Assembly (NCBI GenBank): GCA_050945135.1
Contig: JBMNSJ010000021.1
Location: forward strand, 1 to 31,860
Length of the DNA: 31,860 nucleotides
DNA from: WRIS01 sp050945135
GTDB lineage: Bacteria > Actinomycetota > Coriobacteriia > Coriobacteriales > Eggerthellaceae
Direction of reading: 5' to 3'
Shown here piece after piece: positions 30,325 to 31,860 of the stretch. The notes under the pieces are model-generated. The model had not been told where the DNA came from. It did no database searches and saw nothing but the letters and a program-made list of their open reading frames with translations. Position numbers and translations under genes: made by a program. Each line of letters begins with the position of its first letter. Within the stretch, counting starts at the first letter, position 1.

Positions 30325-31755
30325 ATGTTTGAAACGCTCGAGCAAACTAAGAAGTTTTGCACAGAAAATGATATCAAGATGGTTGATTTCATGATGATTG
30401 ACCTTGAGGGACGTTGGCGTCACTTAACTATGCCCATCGAAAGGCTTACCGAAGAAACCATGGAGAGCGGTGTTGGCTTCGATGGTTCAAACTACGGCTT
30501 TGCCCCTATTGAGAAAAGCGATATGGTTTTCGTGCCCGATTTGAAGAGTGCGTACGTTGACGAGTTTGCCGAGGTTCCTACTCTTGCGATGATTGGAGAC
30601 GTATTCGTTATTGATCTTCCGAATAATCGTCGATTTGACCAAGACCCACGCAATGTTGCTGTTCATGCAGAAGAGTATATGAAAAAACTTGGCATTGCAG
30701 ACGAGATGCGTGTTGGCCCCGAATTTGAATTCTATGTATTTGATCATGTAAGCTACGAAGTGAAGCCAAACTCATCAGGATATTATGTTGATGCCGAGCA
30801 GGCAGAATGGAATACTGGCGAAGGCGAGCACAATCTTGGATTCAAGATGCCATTGAAGGGTGGCTACCACATGGCTCCACCGATGGATACCCTCAGCGGT
30901 TTTCGCTCGCGTGTGAGCATGATGATGGAAAAGCAGGGCATTCTCGTAAAATATCATCATCATGAAGTTGGCGGTCCTGGTCAGCTCGAGATCGAAGTCG
31001 AAATGGGTCCCATGCTTGAGATGGCCGATAAAACCATGATGACCAAATACCTCATCAAGAATTTAGCTGTTGCAGAAAACAAAACGGCTACCTTCATGCC
31101 TAAGCCAATTTTTGCTGAAGCAGGAAATGGCATGCATGTGCACATGCATCTTTTCAAAGATGGTGAGCCAATTTTCTATGACGAGAACGGGTACTCACAG
31201 CTTAGCGAAACTGCTCTCTACTTTATCGGCGGCTTGATGACTCATGCTCGTGCCCTTTGTGCATTTACTAACCCAAGCACGAACTCCTATAAGCGTCTTG
31301 TTCCAGGATACGAAGCTCCGGTTACCATTGGTTATGCAACCTCAAACCGCAGCAGCATCGTTCGCATCCCTGCCTATGCAAAGGCGCCACACCAAAAGCG
31401 TTTCGAGCTCCGCAGCCCCGATGGAACCTGCAATCCTTACTACTGTTTTGCAGCTATTCTGATGGCCGGTCTTGATGGCATCCAAAAGAAAATTGATCCA
31501 AGCAAAGCTGGTTATGGTCCCTACGACTTTAACCTATACAATTTGACGCCTGAAGAGCAAAAGACCATCAAGCAACTTCCTCGCACGCTTGACGAAGCGC
31601 TTGATGCCCTTGAAGAGGATCACGCGTTCTTGACTGAAGGCGGCGTATTCCCTCAGCGTCTGATAGATATTTGGATTGATAAAAGGCGTGGAGAATCAGC
31701 GTACTACAATCAACTGCCTCAAGCGGTTGAGTTTGACATGTATTACGACCTGTAA
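30325..31755 (+). CDS. glnA: Glutamine synthetase, type I
   Basis: GlnA makes glutamine from glutamate, ammonia and ATP and forms a dodecamer. The 476 residues begin with the beta-grasp domain (MVDFMMIDLEGRWRHLTMPI, then GVGFDGSNYGF). The catalytic barrel shows GPEFEFYVFD, HHEVGGPGQLEIE (metal ligands), NGMHVHMHLF, NPSTNSYKRLVPGYEAP (ATP-binding loop) and RFELRSPDGTCNPY. Tyr405 in NLYNLTPEE is at the place of the adenylylation tyrosine of GSI-beta enzymes. Whether it is modified here cannot be told, as no glnE is in the window. A TATAAT box lies 68 bases upstream and two terminators follow, so it is transcribed alone. Confidence 0.95.
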   Translation: MFETLEQTKKFCTENDIKMVDFMMIDLEGRWRHLTMPIERLTEETMESGVGFDGSNYGFAPIEKSDMVFVPDLKSAYVDEFAEVPTLAMIGDVFVIDLPNNRRFDQDPRNVAVHAEEYMKKLGIADEMRVGPEFEFYVFDHVSYEVKPNSSGYYVDAEQAEWNTGEGEHNLGFKMPLKGGYHMAPPMDTLSGFRSRVSMMMEKQGILVKYHHHEVGGPGQLEIEVEMGPMLEMADKTMMTKYLIKNLAVAENKTATFMPKPIFAEAGNGMHVHMHLFKDGEPIFYDENGYSQLSETALYFIGGLMTHARALCAFTNPSTNSYKRLVPGYEAPVTIGYATSNRSSIVRIPAYAKAPHQKRFELRSPDGTCNPYYCFAAILMAGLDGIQKKIDPSKAGYGPYDFNLYNLTPEEQKTIKQLPRTLDEALDALEEDHAFLTEGGVFPQRLIDIWIDKRRGESAYYNQLPQAVEFDMYYDL

Positions 31756-31767
31756 AGATTTGTCGTT

Positions 31768-31796
31768 CTCTCGAGTGGTTCTACTTAGAGAGTTTT
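31768..31796 (+). terminator. First terminator after glnA
   Basis: CTCTC-G-AGT pairs with ACT-TA-GAGAG around GGTTCT, followed by TTTT. Confidence 0.55.
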
Positions 31797-31810
31797 GAAC
31801 ACGCACAAGG

Positions 31811-31860
31811 TGGCGTAGGAATGATTTCTTGTTAGGAATTGTTTCTGCGCCATTTTTTTT
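31811..31860 (+). terminator. Second terminator after glnA
   Basis: TGGCG (31811-31815) pairs with CGCCA (31848-31852). The stem is extended by AGGAA/TTTCT with one G-T pair, and eight T follow to the window end. Confidence 0.7.

Overview
The window looks like chromosome from an anaerobic actinobacterium of the class Coriobacteriia (inference). The grounds are the run greA-lysS-clpC-ispD-ispF-cysE-cysS, Shine-Dalgarno-led genes of intermediate GC, and the mix of a DegV protein, a beta-propeller lipoprotein, c-di-GMP genes and a zinc efflux operon. I cannot name the genus. No rRNA, tRNA, CRISPR array or prophage was seen.

Layout. (1) 1-3320: the 3' end of an IS3-type element runs into the start of a FIST sensor gene and truncates it. 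Upstream of that on the minus strand lies a PAS-GGDEF-EAL-PAS gene split by a one-base frameshift in an A7 run. (2) 3639-5512: nagB with a strong terminator, a 34-residue membrane peptide on the minus strand that lies below usual gene-calling cutoffs, and a Crp/Fnr-type regulator. (3) 5690-16120: a plus-strand housekeeping block of tatA, greA, lysS, clpC, a 428-base gap that may encode a structured RNA, ispD, ispF, cysE, cysS and a U32-family (TrhP-like) gene. (4) 16184-18767: a minus-strand zinc-type operon of ArsR/SmtB repressor, stand-alone HMA metallochaperone and P1B ATPase, with a clear promoter and operator. (5) 18892-19191: a small gene of unknown function. (6) 19212-21916: two tandem membrane diguanylate cyclases, the upstream one frameshifted in its N-terminal region. 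(7) 22131-25351: a lipoteichoic-acid-synthase-like membrane sulfatase and a LysR regulator. (8) 25464-28758: an operon degV - beta-propeller lipoprotein - four-helix membrane protein. (9) 29057-31860: a medium-chain oxidoreductase and glutamine synthetase glnA with tandem terminators.

How it fits together. Translation and protein quality control (greA, lysS, clpC), isoprenoid synthesis (ispD, ispF) and cysteine synthesis and charging (cysE, cysS) form the core. The accessory theme is signalling and the cell envelope. Three of the four signalling genes seen (FIST, GGDEF-EAL, one diguanylate cyclase) carry a disruption, while no other gene read here does. That points either to decay or switching of c-di-GMP signalling in this strain, or to homopolymer errors in the assembly. 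The least described items are the 34-residue membrane peptide with its competing leader hairpins, the possible structured RNA between clpC and ispD, and the degV/beta-propeller/four-helix operon.
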